DNA of 64,000 bases, from assembly GCF_020567425.1 (NCBI RefSeq), contig NZ_JAJCVJ010000002.1, positions 124,001 through 188,000 of the forward strand, written 5' to 3'. Positions 8,389 through 15,905 of the stretch are shown piece by piece. How positions within the stretch are numbered: the first letter of the stretch is position 1; the number at the start of each line of letters is the position of its first letter. The notes beneath the pieces are model-generated. The model saw nothing but the letters and a program-made list of their open reading frames with translations, was not told where the DNA came from and searched no databases. A program made the position numbers and the translations under genes. Origin of the DNA: Salinirubrum litoreum. GTDB lineage: Archaea > Halobacteriota > Halobacteria > Halobacteriales > Haloferacaceae.

Positions 8389-8504
8389 TTGCTGTCGCCG
8401 ACCGACTCGACTGAGTTGCCGCCGGCAGAGCCAGCAGAATTCACTTCTCCCGACACACCCGAGTCCTATCCGTCCACCTCGTAATCCTTGCCTCCCCGAA
8501 AGAG

Positions 8505-8512
8505 TTTAATAC
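8505..8512 (+). promoter_or_regulatory. TATA box for the argG-leader mini-ORF
   Basis: TTTAATAC preceded by CGAAAGAG (BRE-like purines) is centred 27 bases before the ATG at 8536. This predicts transcription starting at or next to that ATG, so a leaderless mini-ORF. Confidence 0.6.
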
Positions 8513-8535
8513 CCTCCTCGACCCACGTCTACCTG

Positions 8536-8601
8536 ATGAGAGGGACTCGCGCAACCGTCACGACCACCATTCTCCGACGAGTCCCGCGACCGGCCCGCTA
8601 G
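8536..8601 (+). CDS. arginine-rich 21-residue mini-ORF upstream of argG (candidate leader peptide)
   Basis: ATG to TAG encodes 21 residues, MRGTRATVTTTILRRVPRPA plus a final Arg, of which six are arginine (codons AGA, CGC, CGA, CGA, CGA, CGC). It is the only ORF between the repeat region and argG. It sits exactly where a leaderless message from the TATA box at 8505 would begin. Two inverted repeats overlap it and a T-rich stretch follows it before the argG promoter. The position and the arginine content suggest a sensor of arginyl-tRNA supply or arginine level, by attenuation or translation-coupled termination. That function is inference. It could also be a chance ORF. Confidence 0.5.
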   Translation: MRGTRATVTTTILRRVPRPAR

Positions 8602-8605
8602 GGCC
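8542..8605 (+). promoter_or_regulatory. inverted repeats overlapping the mini-ORF
   Basis: GGGACTCG (8542-8549) is perfectly complementary to CGAGTCCC (8578-8585), enclosing most of the mini-ORF. GGCCC (8592-8596) pairs with GGGCC (8601-8605) around GCTA, which contains the stop codon. A ribosome stalled in the ORF would block the first helix and one finishing at the stop would melt the second, so the two could act as switch elements. Confidence 0.45.
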
Positions 8606-8680
8606 ACCACTACTTCACTTCCGACCTGCGTCGCTCGCCGCCTCGAAACTTCACATCTTTCGGTTAGATTCCACTCTATC

Positions 8681-8716
8681 ATTTTCTTTCAAAATTAAAA
8701 GCAGAGGATTAAAGTA
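8681..8716 (+). promoter_or_regulatory. argG: T-rich stretch and TATA-like promoter of argG
   Basis: ATTTTCTTTC (8681-8690) could terminate a short upstream transcript. GATTAAAGTA (8707-8716) lies about 27-30 bases before the argG ATG at 8742 and would give a leaderless or nearly leaderless argG message. The AT-rich character contrasts sharply with the surrounding DNA. Confidence 0.5.
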
Positions 8717-8741
8717 CGATCCCGGACTGACAGTCGAGTAC

Positions 8742-10007
8742 ATGACACGCGTGGCACTCGCGTTCTCGGGCGGACTCGACACGACAGTCTGCGTCCCCCT
8801 GCTCGAAGAGGAGTACGGCTACGACGAAGTGATCGGCGTCACGGTCGACGTCGGCCAACCGAAGAAGGAGTTCGCCGAGGCCGAGGAGACGGCCGAGGCC
8901 CTCGGACTCGAACACTACGTCGTGGACGCACGAGACGAGTTCGCCCAGCAGTGCCTCGACTCCGTGCGCGCCAACGCGACCTACCAGGGCTACCCGCTCG
9001 GCACCGCGCTGGCGCGCCCGGTCATCGCCGAGAAGATTCTCGACGTGGCGAAGGAGAACGGCTGTACCGGCATCGCCCACGGCTGTACCGGGAAGGGCAA
9101 CGACCAGTTGCGCTTCGAGGCCGTCTGGCGTGCCTCCGATCTGGAGGTCATCGCGCCCGTGCGTGAACTCGGTCTCACCCGGAAGTGGGAGATGGAGTAC
9201 GCCGAGGAGAAGGACCTGCCCGTCGAGGGCGGCAACGAGGGCGTCTGGTCCATCGACACGAACCTCTGGTCGCGCTCCATCGAGGGCGGGAACCTCGAAG
9301 ATCCGAGCTACGTCCCGCCGGAGGACATCTACGACTGGACCGCCGACCCCGCCGAGGCGACCGAGACGGAACTGATCGAGATCGAGTTCGAGGACGGCTA
9401 CCCGGTCGCGGTCGACGGCGAGGAGATGCCCGCCGTCCAGATGATCGAGTACCTGAACGAGAAAGCGGGCGCACACGGCGTCGGCCGCACCGACATGATG
9501 GAAGACCGGATGCTCGGGCTGAAGGTCCGCGAGAACTACGAGCACCCGGCCGCGACGACCCTGCTCAACGCCCACGAGTCGCTCGAAGGCCTCGTCCTCA
9601 CGAAGGAGGAACGCGACTTCAAGACGACCGTGGACGACGAGTGGGCACAGAAGGGCTACGAGGGCCTCGTGGACGCGCCGCTGATGAACGCGCTGAACGC
9701 CTTCGTCGACGAGACCCAGCAGAAGGTGACCGGCACGGTGACGATCAAGTTCGAGGGTGGCCAGGCCCGCCCGGTCGGCAGAGACAGCGACTACGCCGTC
9801 TACTCCGAGTCGGCCGCGTCGTTCAACACCGAGACCGTGGACGGGATCGAACAGAACGACGCGACCGGCGTGGCGAAGTACCACGGCTTCCAGTCGCGCC
9901 TCGCCAACGCGGTCTCGGCGAAGGTCGAGAAACCCGAACTCGCTACCGACGGCGCGGGCGAGACGGCAGACGCGACCGACACGACAGACGACACCACGGA
10001 CCAGTAG
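8742..10007 (+). CDS. argG: argininosuccinate synthase
   Basis: The 421-residue enzyme ligates citrulline and aspartate with ATP in the cytoplasm, the penultimate step of arginine synthesis. The PP-loop ATP site AFSGGLDTTV is at residues 7-16. Further family blocks are VDVGQPKKEF, YQGYPLGTALARP, GIAHGCTGKGNDQLRFE and DTNLWSRSIEGG. The C terminus carries an acidic threonine/aspartate tail of about 25 residues beyond the family core, a usual haloarchaeal adaptation. Its TAG abuts the argH ATG with no gap. It follows the arginine-rich mini-ORF and a TATA-like promoter. Confidence 0.97.
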   Translation: MTRVALAFSGGLDTTVCVPLLEEEYGYDEVIGVTVDVGQPKKEFAEAEETAEALGLEHYVVDARDEFAQQCLDSVRANATYQGYPLGTALARPVIAEKILDVAKENGCTGIAHGCTGKGNDQLRFEAVWRASDLEVIAPVRELGLTRKWEMEYAEEKDLPVEGGNEGVWSIDTNLWSRSIEGGNLEDPSYVPPEDIYDWTADPAEATETELIEIEFEDGYPVAVDGEEMPAVQMIEYLNEKAGAHGVGRTDMMEDRMLGLKVRENYEHPAATTLLNAHESLEGLVLTKEERDFKTTVDDEWAQKGYEGLVDAPLMNALNAFVDETQQKVTGTVTIKFEGGQARPVGRDSDYAVYSESAASFNTETVDGIEQNDATGVAKYHGFQSRLANAVSAKVEKPELATDGAGETADATDTTDDTTDQ

Positions 10008-11507
10008 ATGACGGAGGACGCCGACGACGCCGACGCGGGGAACACCGGGACAGAGAGCGGCGCGTCGGCCGTCCGCCGGGACCGCTTCAGCGGCGGGCCC
10101 GCCCGCGACTTCCTCTCCAGTCTCGCGGCCGACGAGCGCATCTTCGCGGCCGACCTCGCGGTCGACCGCGCACACGTGGTGATGCTCGCCGAGCAGGGTA
10201 TCGTCGGCGACGACGAGGCGGCCGAGATTCTCGACGCGCTCGAATCGGTCGCGGACGCCGGCCACGCCGCCCTGCCCGACGGCGAGGACGTCCACGAGGC
10301 CATCGAGACGGGCGTCATCGACCGCATCGGCCCGACCGGCGGGAAGATGCACACGGCCCGGTCGCGCAACGACGAGGTGGCGACCTGCCTGCGGTACCGC
10401 CTGCGCGCGGACCTGCTGGACGCCGTCGAGGCGACCCTCGCCCTGCGCGAGGCGCTGGTCGAGACAGCCGCCGAGCACGTCGATACCGTGATGCCGGGCT
10501 ACACCCACCTCCAGCCGGCCCAGCCGACGACGCTGGGGCACTACCTGCTCTCGTACGAGCAGGCGGTCGCCCGCGACACGGCGCGCCTGCTGGACGCCTA
10601 CGAGCGCGTGAACCGGTCGCCGCTCGGTGCTGCGGCCTTCGCGGGCACGCCTTTCGACGTGGACAGAGAGCGCGTCGCCGACCTGCTCGGCTTCGATGCG
10701 GTGGTCGACAACTCGATGGACGCGGTGTCGGCGCGGGACTTCCTCGCCGAGTCGACGGCGGCGCTGGCGACAGCCGCCGTGACGGTCTCGGGACTGGCGG
10801 AGGACCTGATCGTCTTCGCCAACAAGGGCTACGTCGACCTCTCGGACGACTACGCCTCCACGTCGTCGATCATGCCCCAGAAGAAGAACCCCGACACGCT
10901 GGAACTGGCCCGTGCAGTCGCGGGCGACGCGGTCGGCGACCTGACGGGCCTGTTGACGACGCTGAAGGGACTGCCCCGGGCGTACAACCGCGACCTCCAG
11001 CGCGCTCACGACCACACCTTCGCGGTCGTGGACGACGTGACGGCGGCGCTGGACGTGGCGGGCGGGGCGGTCGCCACGGCCGACTGGAACGCCGACCTGC
11101 TGGCCGCCGAGGCGGCGAGTGGGTTCTCGACGGCGACCGGCGTCGCGGACCTGCTGGCGATGGCGGGACTCCCGTTCCGGACCGCCCACGAGATCGTCGC
11201 CGCGGCGGCCGAGACGGCAGCGGGCGACACACCCGACCTCGCAACACTTGACGCGGCCGCAGAGACGGTGATAGGTGAGTCCCTCTTCGACCACGTGAGC
11301 GAGTCACGTGTCCACGCGGCGCTCGACCCCGTCGAGAGCGTCGCGTCCCGCGACTCGGTCGGCGGTCCCGCACCGGCGGTGGTCGCCGACGCACTCGATT
11401 CCGCCGAGGCCGGCATCGACACCGATGCCCGTGTCGTCGACGCGACCCGGACCGCGCTGGCGGAGGCCGCGGAGACGCTGGAGGCGGAGGTGGCGCAGTA
11501 TGCGTGA
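10008..11507 (+). CDS. argH: argininosuccinate lyase
   Basis: The 499-residue enzyme splits argininosuccinate into arginine and fumarate, the last step of the pathway. It starts directly after argG, so the two are co-transcribed. The N-terminal strand WSGGF of most ArgH is replaced by RDRFSGGPARDF (about residues 24-35). The fumarase-superfamily signature SSIMPQKKNPD lies near residues 286-296, and the segment GKMHTARSRNDEVAT contains the substrate-binding Arg and Asn. Active assembly would be a homotetramer. A long intergenic stretch with GC hairpins separates it from lysW. Confidence 0.96.
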   Translation: MTEDADDADAGNTGTESGASAVRRDRFSGGPARDFLSSLAADERIFAADLAVDRAHVVMLAEQGIVGDDEAAEILDALESVADAGHAALPDGEDVHEAIETGVIDRIGPTGGKMHTARSRNDEVATCLRYRLRADLLDAVEATLALREALVETAAEHVDTVMPGYTHLQPAQPTTLGHYLLSYEQAVARDTARLLDAYERVNRSPLGAAAFAGTPFDVDRERVADLLGFDAVVDNSMDAVSARDFLAESTAALATAAVTVSGLAEDLIVFANKGYVDLSDDYASTSSIMPQKKNPDTLELARAVAGDAVGDLTGLLTTLKGLPRAYNRDLQRAHDHTFAVVDDVTAALDVAGGAVATADWNADLLAAEAASGFSTATGVADLLAMAGLPFRTAHEIVAAAAETAAGDTPDLATLDAAAETVIGESLFDHVSESRVHAALDPVESVASRDSVGGPAPAVVADALDSAEAGIDTDARVVDATRTALAEAAETLEAEVAQYA

Positions 11508-11803
11508 GCCACGGACCCAGTGGAGCGCTCGCCGGGACGCGCCGGCGACGCCGCCACGACCACGGCCGGTCCCACTGCCGCCGCCGTCCCCGCGTGCAGG
11601 GCCACGAACGCGGGGGCCCGCAGGGGTCGCGCCCCTGCCGCCGTCCCCGCCCGGGGACAACTAACATATGAAATCTGATATTGGATTTCCACGACGCGGC
11701 TGTTCGACGTTTTTGGGCGCTTAGACGAGTCTCTGTGTAAGTTAACTTCCCTGATACTTTCGATGGGTTTATGTACGTCAGCGGGGTAGGGTGGAGTACA
11801 CAC
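11508..11803 (+). terminator. intergenic region with GC-rich hairpins, a T run and the lysW promoter
   Basis: After argH there is a perfect hairpin GCAGGGG (11620-11626) / CCCCTGC (11632-11638), a second one around TCCCCGCCCGGGGA near 11645, and then TTTTT at 11710-11714, together a plausible end for the argGH transcript. GTTTATGTA at 11767-11775 lies about 33 bases before the lysW ATG and is the likely promoter of the second arginine operon. No ORF with protein-like composition is visible. Confidence 0.5.
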
Positions 11804-11974
11804 ATGACGGAAGCAGACTGCGTCGAGTGCGGGGCGGAAGTGTCCCTGCACGACGACCTCGAAGTCGGAGAGATCATCGACTGTGGCACCTGCGGTGCGG
11901 AGCTGGAGGTCATCGACGTGAACCCGCCAGTCCTCGACCGAGCCCCGGAGCTCGAAGAGGACTGGGGGGAGTAA
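11804..11974 (+). CDS. lysW: amino-group carrier protein LysW/ArgW
   Basis: This 56-residue carrier has a zinc ribbon formed by CVECGAEV and CGTCGAEL and ends in the signature EDWGE, whose terminal glutamate gamma-carboxylate is linked to the substrate amino group. In the LysW pathway the carrier protects the alpha-amino group of glutamate or aminoadipate and presents the intermediate to each later enzyme. The ATG at 11804 is chosen because an upstream in-frame ATG at 11771 overlaps the TATA box. It lies one base before the TTG start of the ligase gene. Confidence 0.95.
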   Translation: MTEADCVECGAEVSLHDDLEVGEIIDCGTCGAELEVIDVNPPVLDRAPELEEDWGE

Positions 11975-11975
11975 G

Positions 11976-12848
11976 TTGCAGGTCGGTATCCTCTACTCCC
12001 GGATCCGCAAGGACGAGAAGCTCCTGCTCTTGGAACTGCGCGACCGGGGGCACGACGTGACGAAGATCGACGTGCGCAAACACCAGTTCGGTCTCGACGG
12101 GACGACCGCACCCATCGAGGGACTCGACCTCGTGGTCGACCGCTGTCTCTCCACGAGCCGGAGCCTCTACGCGACCCGGTTCCTCGACAGCTACGGCGTC
12201 ACGGTCGTCAACAGCCCCGAGACCGCGAAGGTCTGTGCCGACAAGGCCGAGAACAGCCTCGCCTTGGCGGACGCGGGCGTGCCGACGCCCGAGACCGAGG
12301 TGAGCTTCACGAAGGAGGCCGCGATGGAGTCGATCGAGAACTTCGGCTACCCCTGCGTCCTCAAGCCGGTCGTCGGCTCGTGGGGTCGCCTGATGGCGAA
12401 GATCGACTCCCGTTCTGCGGCAGAAGCGATCCTCGAGCACAAGGCGACGCTCGGCCACTACGAGCACAAGGTGTTCTACGTCCAGGAGTTCGTCGACAAG
12501 CCCGGCCGCGACATCCGCGTGCTGGCGACCGACGGCGAACCCGTGGCGGCGATGGTCCGCTCCTCGGACCACTGGCTGACGAACGCCGCGAAGGGGGCCG
12601 AGACGGCCGCCTTCGAGTTGGACGACGAGGCCCGCGAACTCGTCGAACGCGCGAGCGAGGCGGTCGGTGGCGGCCTGCTCGGCGTCGACCTCATGGAGAC
12701 CGGTGACTCCTACACCGTCCACGAGGTGAACCACACGGTCGAGTTCAAGGCGCTGAACGAGGCGGTCGGCGAGAGCGTCGACGTGCCCGCCGCGGTGGTC
12801 GACTGGCTGGAGACGAAGGCCGACGCGGAGGTGACGGCGACCGCATGA
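11976..12848 (+). CDS. argX: LysW-amino acid ligase (ArgX/LysX, ATP-grasp)
   Basis: The 290-residue RimK-like ATP-grasp enzyme starts at a TTG one base after lysW. Seen in order are VGILYSRIRKDEKLLLLEL, the SPETAKVCADKAENSLALADAG linker, the nucleotide-binding YPCVLKPVVGSWGRL, and the metal-binding EVNHTVEFK. It attaches glutamate (or aminoadipate) to the C-terminal Glu of LysW. Because argG, argH and argF are neighbours and no lysine-specific gene is present, glutamate and ornithine synthesis are the likely use. The sequence alone does not settle the substrate. The end overlaps argC by ATGA. Confidence 0.9.
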   Translation: MQVGILYSRIRKDEKLLLLELRDRGHDVTKIDVRKHQFGLDGTTAPIEGLDLVVDRCLSTSRSLYATRFLDSYGVTVVNSPETAKVCADKAENSLALADAGVPTPETEVSFTKEAAMESIENFGYPCVLKPVVGSWGRLMAKIDSRSAAEAILEHKATLGHYEHKVFYVQEFVDKPGRDIRVLATDGEPVAAMVRSSDHWLTNAAKGAETAAFELDDEARELVERASEAVGGGLLGVDLMETGDSYTVHEVNHTVEFKALNEAVGESVDVPAAVVDWLETKADAEVTATA

Positions 12849-13882
12849 CGCTCGAAGCCAGCGTCGTCGGCGGTTCGGGCTTCACGGGCGGGGAACTGCT
12901 CCGCCTGCTGTCGGGTCACCCCGAGTTCGCGGTCACACAGGCCACGAGCAGGAGCTACGACGGCAAGACGGTCGGGTCGGTCCACCCCAACCTCAGAGGG
13001 CTGGACCTGCGCTTTTCGGACCCCACCGACCTCGATTCGGTGGACGTGCTGTTCGCCGCGACACCCCACGGCGTCTCGATGGAACAGATCGACGAATTCG
13101 AGGACGCCGCGGACACCGTGGTCGACCTCTCGGCGGACTTCCGCCTCTCGCAGGAGTCGCAGTACGACGAGTGGTACGACGGGCACGTCTGTCCCGAGTA
13201 CCTCGAGAAGTCCGAGTACGCACTCCCCGAGATCAACCGCGAGAACCTGCCCGGTGCAGACCTGATCGCGGCCGGTGGCTGTAACGCCACCGCGACGATT
13301 CTCGGCCTCAAGCCGCTGTTCGACGCGGACATCCTCTCCGGCGACGAGCAGGTCGTCGTCGACGTGAAGGTCGGCTCCTCGGAGGGCGGCGCGGGCGGCG
13401 GGGAGGCGTCCAGTCACCCCGAACGCTCCGGCATCGTCCGCCCCTACGCGCCGACCGGCCACCGCCACGAGGCGGAGATTGAGGAGTTCCTCGGCCTCTC
13501 CGTCTCCTTCACGGTCCACGCGGTGGACATGACGCGCGGCGCGGCGGCCACCTGCCACGTCTTCCCGGACGGCCCCGTCTCGAAGGGCGACCTCTGGGGC
13601 GCGTACCGCGAGAGCTACGAGGACGAACCGTTCATGCGCATGGTCGCCGGCGGCAGCGGCGTCTACCGCTACCCCGAACCGAAGGCAGTCGCGGGGTCCA
13701 ACTTCGGCGAGGTCGGCTTCGAGGTCGACCCCGGCAACAAGCGACTCGTGGTCTTCTCGGCCATCGACAACATGATGAAAGGCTCGGCCGGCCAGGCGGT
13801 CCACGCCGCGAACGTCGCCCTCGGCTTCGAGGAGACCGCCGGACTGGACTTCGCCGGCCTGCATCCCGTGGGGGCACCCTGA
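12845..13882 (+). CDS. argC: LysW-gamma-glutamyl phosphate reductase (ArgC/LysY type)
   Basis: The 345-residue NADPH-dependent dehydrogenase reduces the LysW-bound acyl phosphate to the semialdehyde. GGSGFTGGELLRLL at residues 9-22 is the dinucleotide loop, and the catalytic cysteine is C146 in GGCNATA. The downstream block VHAVDMTRGAAATCHVF and the closing GSAGQAVHAANVALGF are family hallmarks. Its start overlaps the end of argX (ATGA), and 36 bases separate it from argB. Confidence 0.94.
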   Translation: MTLEASVVGGSGFTGGELLRLLSGHPEFAVTQATSRSYDGKTVGSVHPNLRGLDLRFSDPTDLDSVDVLFAATPHGVSMEQIDEFEDAADTVVDLSADFRLSQESQYDEWYDGHVCPEYLEKSEYALPEINRENLPGADLIAAGGCNATATILGLKPLFDADILSGDEQVVVDVKVGSSEGGAGGGEASSHPERSGIVRPYAPTGHRHEAEIEEFLGLSVSFTVHAVDMTRGAAATCHVFPDGPVSKGDLWGAYRESYEDEPFMRMVAGGSGVYRYPEPKAVAGSNFGEVGFEVDPGNKRLVVFSAIDNMMKGSAGQAVHAANVALGFEETAGLDFAGLHPVGAP

Positions 13883-13918
13883 GATGCGCGACACTGGAGT
13901 CGAACGAGAGGTGACAGG

Positions 13919-14749
13919 ATGACAGTAGTAGTGAAGATCGGCGGCGCACGCGCCGTGGACCCCGCCGGTGCGGTCGGCGATGTCGCCCACCTCGTCGCGA
14001 ACGGCGAGCAGGTCGTCGTCGTCCACGGCGGGTCGACGGCGGTCGACGAGACGCTTGAACGCCTCGGCGAGGAGGCGACCTACGTCGAGACGCCGGGTGG
14101 CGTCGTCGGCCGGTTCACCGACGAGACGACGATGGAGGTGTTCTCGATGGTGCTGCCCGGCAAACTGAACACCGACCTCGTGGCCACCCTGCGCGAGGCG
14201 AGCGTCGACGCGCTCGGCCTCTCGGGCGTCGACGGCGGCCTGCTGACCGGCCCCCGGAAGTCGGCGGTCCGGGTCGTCGAAGACGGGACGAAGAAAATCA
14301 AGCGCGGCGACCACTCGGGGAAGCTGACCGACGTGAACGCGGACCTGCTGGAGACGCTGCTGGCGTCGGGCTACACGCCGGTCGTCTCCCCGCCGATGCT
14401 GGCCGACGACGGGACGCCGGTCAACACCGACGCGGACCGGGCGGCCGCCGCGGTCGCTGGCGCACTCGGTGCGCGACTGGTCGTGTTGACCGACGTGGCC
14501 GGCGTCTACGCCGACCCCGACGACGAGTCGACGCTGATCGAGTCGGTGACGACCCCCGCCGAGTGGGCCGACCTGGAGGCCGCCGGGGAAGGCTTCATGA
14601 CGAAGAAACTGATGGCGGCGAAGGAGGCGCTCACCGGCGGCGCGAGCGAGGTGATCGTCGCGGACGCGAACGTCAGAGACCCCATCGTGGCGGCACTCGA
14701 CGGCGGCGGGACGCACGTCTCGCCCGACGCAGTGGAGAGTGAATCATGA
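13919..14749 (+). CDS. argB: LysW-glutamate kinase (ArgB/LysZ type)
   Basis: The 276-residue amino acid kinase phosphorylates the side-chain carboxylate of LysW-bound glutamate. Residues 2-8 (TVVVKIGG) carry the catalytic lysine, VVVHGG (about 38-43) binds the substrate, and VNTDADRAAAAVA with VLTDVAGVYAD forms the nucleotide site. The protein is shorter at the N terminus than bacterial acetylglutamate kinases and lacks the arginine-sensing N-terminal helix, as other LysZ/ArgB carrier-type kinases do. The ATG follows an AGGTGACAGG ribosome-binding-like sequence. Confidence 0.93.
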   Translation: MTVVVKIGGARAVDPAGAVGDVAHLVANGEQVVVVHGGSTAVDETLERLGEEATYVETPGGVVGRFTDETTMEVFSMVLPGKLNTDLVATLREASVDALGLSGVDGGLLTGPRKSAVRVVEDGTKKIKRGDHSGKLTDVNADLLETLLASGYTPVVSPPMLADDGTPVNTDADRAAAAVAGALGARLVVLTDVAGVYADPDDESTLIESVTTPAEWADLEAAGEGFMTKKLMAAKEALTGGASEVIVADANVRDPIVAALDGGGTHVSPDAVESES

Positions 14750-14780
14750 CGCGAACCGAGACCGAATCGGCGGTGACAGC

Positions 14781-15905
14781 ATGAGCGGCTTCGTCTTCTC
14801 GGAGAAACCGATCCAGATCGAACGCGGCACGGGACCGTACCTCTACACCGACGACGGCACGGAGTACCTCGACTTCGGCGCGAGTTACGCGGTCGCGCCG
14901 CTGGGCCACTCCCACCCCGCCGTCGTGGACGCGGTCCAGACACAGGTCGCGGACCTGACCTACGTGCAGGCGTCGTACCCGACGAGCGTCCGCACCGAGA
15001 CCTACGAGAAACTGGCGACGCTCGCACCCGGCAACATCGACAAGGTGTGGCTCTGCAACTCCGGCACGGAGGCCAACGAGGCGGCGATGAAGTTCGCCCG
15101 GAGCGCCACGGGGAGAGAGAAGATCGTCGCCACGAAGCGCGGGTTCCACGGCCGGACGCTGGGCGCGCTGGCGATGACGTGGAAACAGAAGTACAAGAAG
15201 CCGTTCGAGCCGCTGGCCGGCGGCATCGAGTTCGTCGACTACGGCGACGCGGAACAACTGGCCGACGCAGTCGACGACGAGACGGCCGCCGTCTTCCTCG
15301 AACCGGTGCAGGGCGAGGGCGGCATCCACCCCGCACCGACCGGCTACCTGCAGGCCGCCCGCGACGCCTGCGACGACGCTGGTGCGGCGCTCGTGTTCGA
15401 CGAGATCCAGACGGGCGTCGGGCGGACCGGCCTGCTGTGGGCCTCCGAACGCGCCGGCGTCGTGCCGGACATCCTGACGACCGCGAAGGGCATCGCCTCG
15501 GGACTGCCCCTCGGGGCGACGCTCTGCAAGGAGTGGATCGCCGAGGACTGCGGCAACCACGGCTCGACGTTCTCGGGCGGCCCGGTGGTCTGTGCGGCCG
15601 CGAACGCGACGCTCGACACGCTGGTCGAGGAAGACCTGCCCGCGAACGCGAACCGGATGGGGAGCTACCTCACCAGTCACCTCCGCGCGGAACACGGCGA
15701 CGACGTGCGCGAGGTCCGCGGCCTGGGCCTGATGCTCGGCATCGAGGTCAAGCGCGGCGCGAACCGCCTGCTGAAACAGTTGGCGCTGCGAGAGCAGTTC
15801 CTCGCGCTCCCTGCGGGGCGGTCGGTGCTTCGCCTTCTGCCGCCGCTGACCATCGACGAGGAGCAGGCCGACGAGGCGCTCGCGGCGCTCGGAGAGGTGC
15901 TGTGA
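14781..15905 (+). CDS. argD: LysW-semialdehyde aminotransferase (ArgD/LysJ type)
   Basis: The 374-residue class III aminotransferase moves an amino group from glutamate to the LysW-bound semialdehyde, giving LysW-ornithine (or lysine). The PLP-lysine is K236 in TTAKGIASGLPLG. FDEIQTGVGRTG (about 207-218) holds the PLP-binding Asp, and NSGTEANEAAMKFAR binds the phosphate. I chose the ATG at 14781 (MSGFVFSEKPI). An upstream in-frame ATG at 14739 lies within argB and would add 14 residues unlike the family. The stop overlaps the argE start (TGATG). Confidence 0.93.
   Translation: MSGFVFSEKPIQIERGTGPYLYTDDGTEYLDFGASYAVAPLGHSHPAVVDAVQTQVADLTYVQASYPTSVRTETYEKLATLAPGNIDKVWLCNSGTEANEAAMKFARSATGREKIVATKRGFHGRTLGALAMTWKQKYKKPFEPLAGGIEFVDYGDAEQLADAVDDETAAVFLEPVQGEGGIHPAPTGYLQAARDACDDAGAALVFDEIQTGVGRTGLLWASERAGVVPDILTTAKGIASGLPLGATLCKEWIAEDCGNHGSTFSGGPVVCAAANATLDTLVEEDLPANANRMGSYLTSHLRAEHGDDVREVRGLGLMLGIEVKRGANRLLKQLALREQFLALPAGRSVLRLLPPLTIDEEQADEALAALGEVL

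Noticed and set aside
8709-11294. 861-residue minus-strand ORF antisense to argG-argH
   Set aside because: The amino acid composition (Arg, His, Val, Gly, Asp in shadow pattern) is that of the reverse complement of a GC-rich gene. The two plus-strand genes have complete family motifs.
12710-14716. 668-residue minus-strand ORF opposite argC-argB
   Set aside because: Shadow frame. No start signal, and the translation lacks any family pattern.
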